Shown here: positions 63,498-64,000 of the stretch, one piece after another
Layout: every line of letters starts with the position of its first letter
How positions within the stretch are numbered: position 1 is the first letter of the stretch
Origin: Neurospora tetrasperma FGSC 2508
Taxonomy: Eukaryota > Ascomycota > Sordariomycetes > Sordariales > Sordariaceae
Length of the DNA: 64,000 nucleotides
Assembly: GCF_000213175.1 (NCBI RefSeq)
Contig: NW_009799102.1
Span: forward strand, 2,580,309 to 2,644,308
Direction of reading: 5' to 3'
Made by a program: the position numbers and the translations under genes
Notes under the pieces: model-generated
What the model was told of the DNA's origin: nothing
The model's input: the letters and a program-made list of their open reading frames with translations, nothing else
Database searches by the model: none

Positions 63498-64000
63498 ATT
63501 TCGCATACTTTTATTGGTGGTCAGGGGTAGACTCATCCCTCGTTCTCTCGGATATCGGCCATGTCAAACGAGTCTGTGAGGATCGGGGGAAAGGACAGTG
63601 GTGGCATTGGAATGCTTTGGGGCGCTTAACACTTGGGTTGGTGTGTAAATACTGTACAGCTGACAATGCATTATCATTTCCTTTAGCCGGCGCGTTCGTT
63701 TGTTGTCCGGTGTACATGGGAGTAATGGGGTTTGGGGAGATATGGAACTTGGTAGAGAGGAGTGAGCGGATGGGGATAGCTAGATTCGGGCAGTGAGGCC
63801 AAGCTCCTGGATATCAAGATGAAACGAGGTATTTGAGGATTTTAGAGGAGTAGGATCGTCACACGTGGAAAGAAGCTTCCGAGCTTTTAAAGTGCCCAAC
63901 ACCTTTTCAGGATGACGTCTCTTTATCCCTGCCAGGTGTTTCGCTACTAGTAAGAAATGACACTGTTCGTTTGTTTGTTTACTTGACATGGCCGAAAAAG
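63498..64000. other. 3' flank of cox-5, no further gene seen
   Basis: Contains the cox-5 3' UTR. The last 300 nt have only short frames. Confidence 0.5.

Noticed and set aside
1-64000. tRNA, 5S rRNA, CRISPR arrays, retroelements
   Set aside because: Searched by eye for B-box GGTTCGANNCC, the Neurospora 5S start, regular spaced repeats and reverse-transcriptase or LTR signatures; none found.

Overview
Organism. This looks like nuclear DNA of a filamentous ascomycete, most likely Neurospora or a very close relative. Introns are short with GTRNGT donors, CTAAC/CTGAC branch sites and CAG/TAG acceptors; start codons sit in CAAAATG/CACAATG contexts; promoters are CT-rich with TATA boxes. The cytochrome c oxidase subunit IV-type protein at the right end fits my recollection of Neurospora crassa COX-5, and a SUZ12 (PRC2) gene with a VEFS box is present. 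Gene products were assigned by motif reading, with no database search.

Layout. (1) 1-13 kb is gene-poor. The left edge carries part of a membrane-protein gene. From 3.6 to 12.2 kb lie scattered, re-ordered and mixed-strand fragments of Ded1/Vasa-type DEAD-box helicase sequence, one SF1 helicase fragment, zinc-knuckle-like repeats and minisatellites. (2) 13.5-43.2 kb is a cluster of about ten genes for small nuclear-looking proteins. Nearly all have one N-terminal Myb/SANT-like domain followed by AT-hook-like basic, Ala-rich and acidic tails. In this text they are tagged by position: M15(-), M20(-), M22(+), Mvar(+), M30(-), M32(+), M35(-), M37(+), M40(-), M42(+). M20/M22, M30/M32, M35/M37 and M40/M42 are head-to-head pairs. 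(3) 46-64 kb holds ordinary genes: suz12, a mitochondrial-type AAA ATPase, an Mms22/Mus7-like replication-repair protein, a 44-residue three-exon gene, and cox-5.

Main result. Mvar (24.6-27.35 kb) has six separate ATG-starting exons, A to F. Each encodes most of a different Myb-like domain and each ends in a phase-2 splice donor at the same point of the third helix. Only one downstream acceptor is visible that completes the domain (…QHLQKLRRKEG…). Four of the six have a TATA-like box in the expected place. The simplest reading is a variable-first-exon locus: six promoters and six DNA-recognition halves joined to one shared tail. This layout, familiar from vertebrate protocadherin-type loci, would be very unusual for a fungus. 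The neighbouring M22 and M42 use the same intron position and phase with their own second exons, so the array could have arisen by tandem duplication of first exons.

M30, M32, M35 and M37 form a second subfamily. Their coding regions have no introns but carry leader introns and a further predicted intron starting 0-49 nt after the stop codon. Several cluster proteins end in an acidic …EI tail, and M30 and M37 share a near-identical 3' UTR element. What the cluster does is unknown; a set of diversifying chromatin or DNA-binding factors is an inference from domain content alone.
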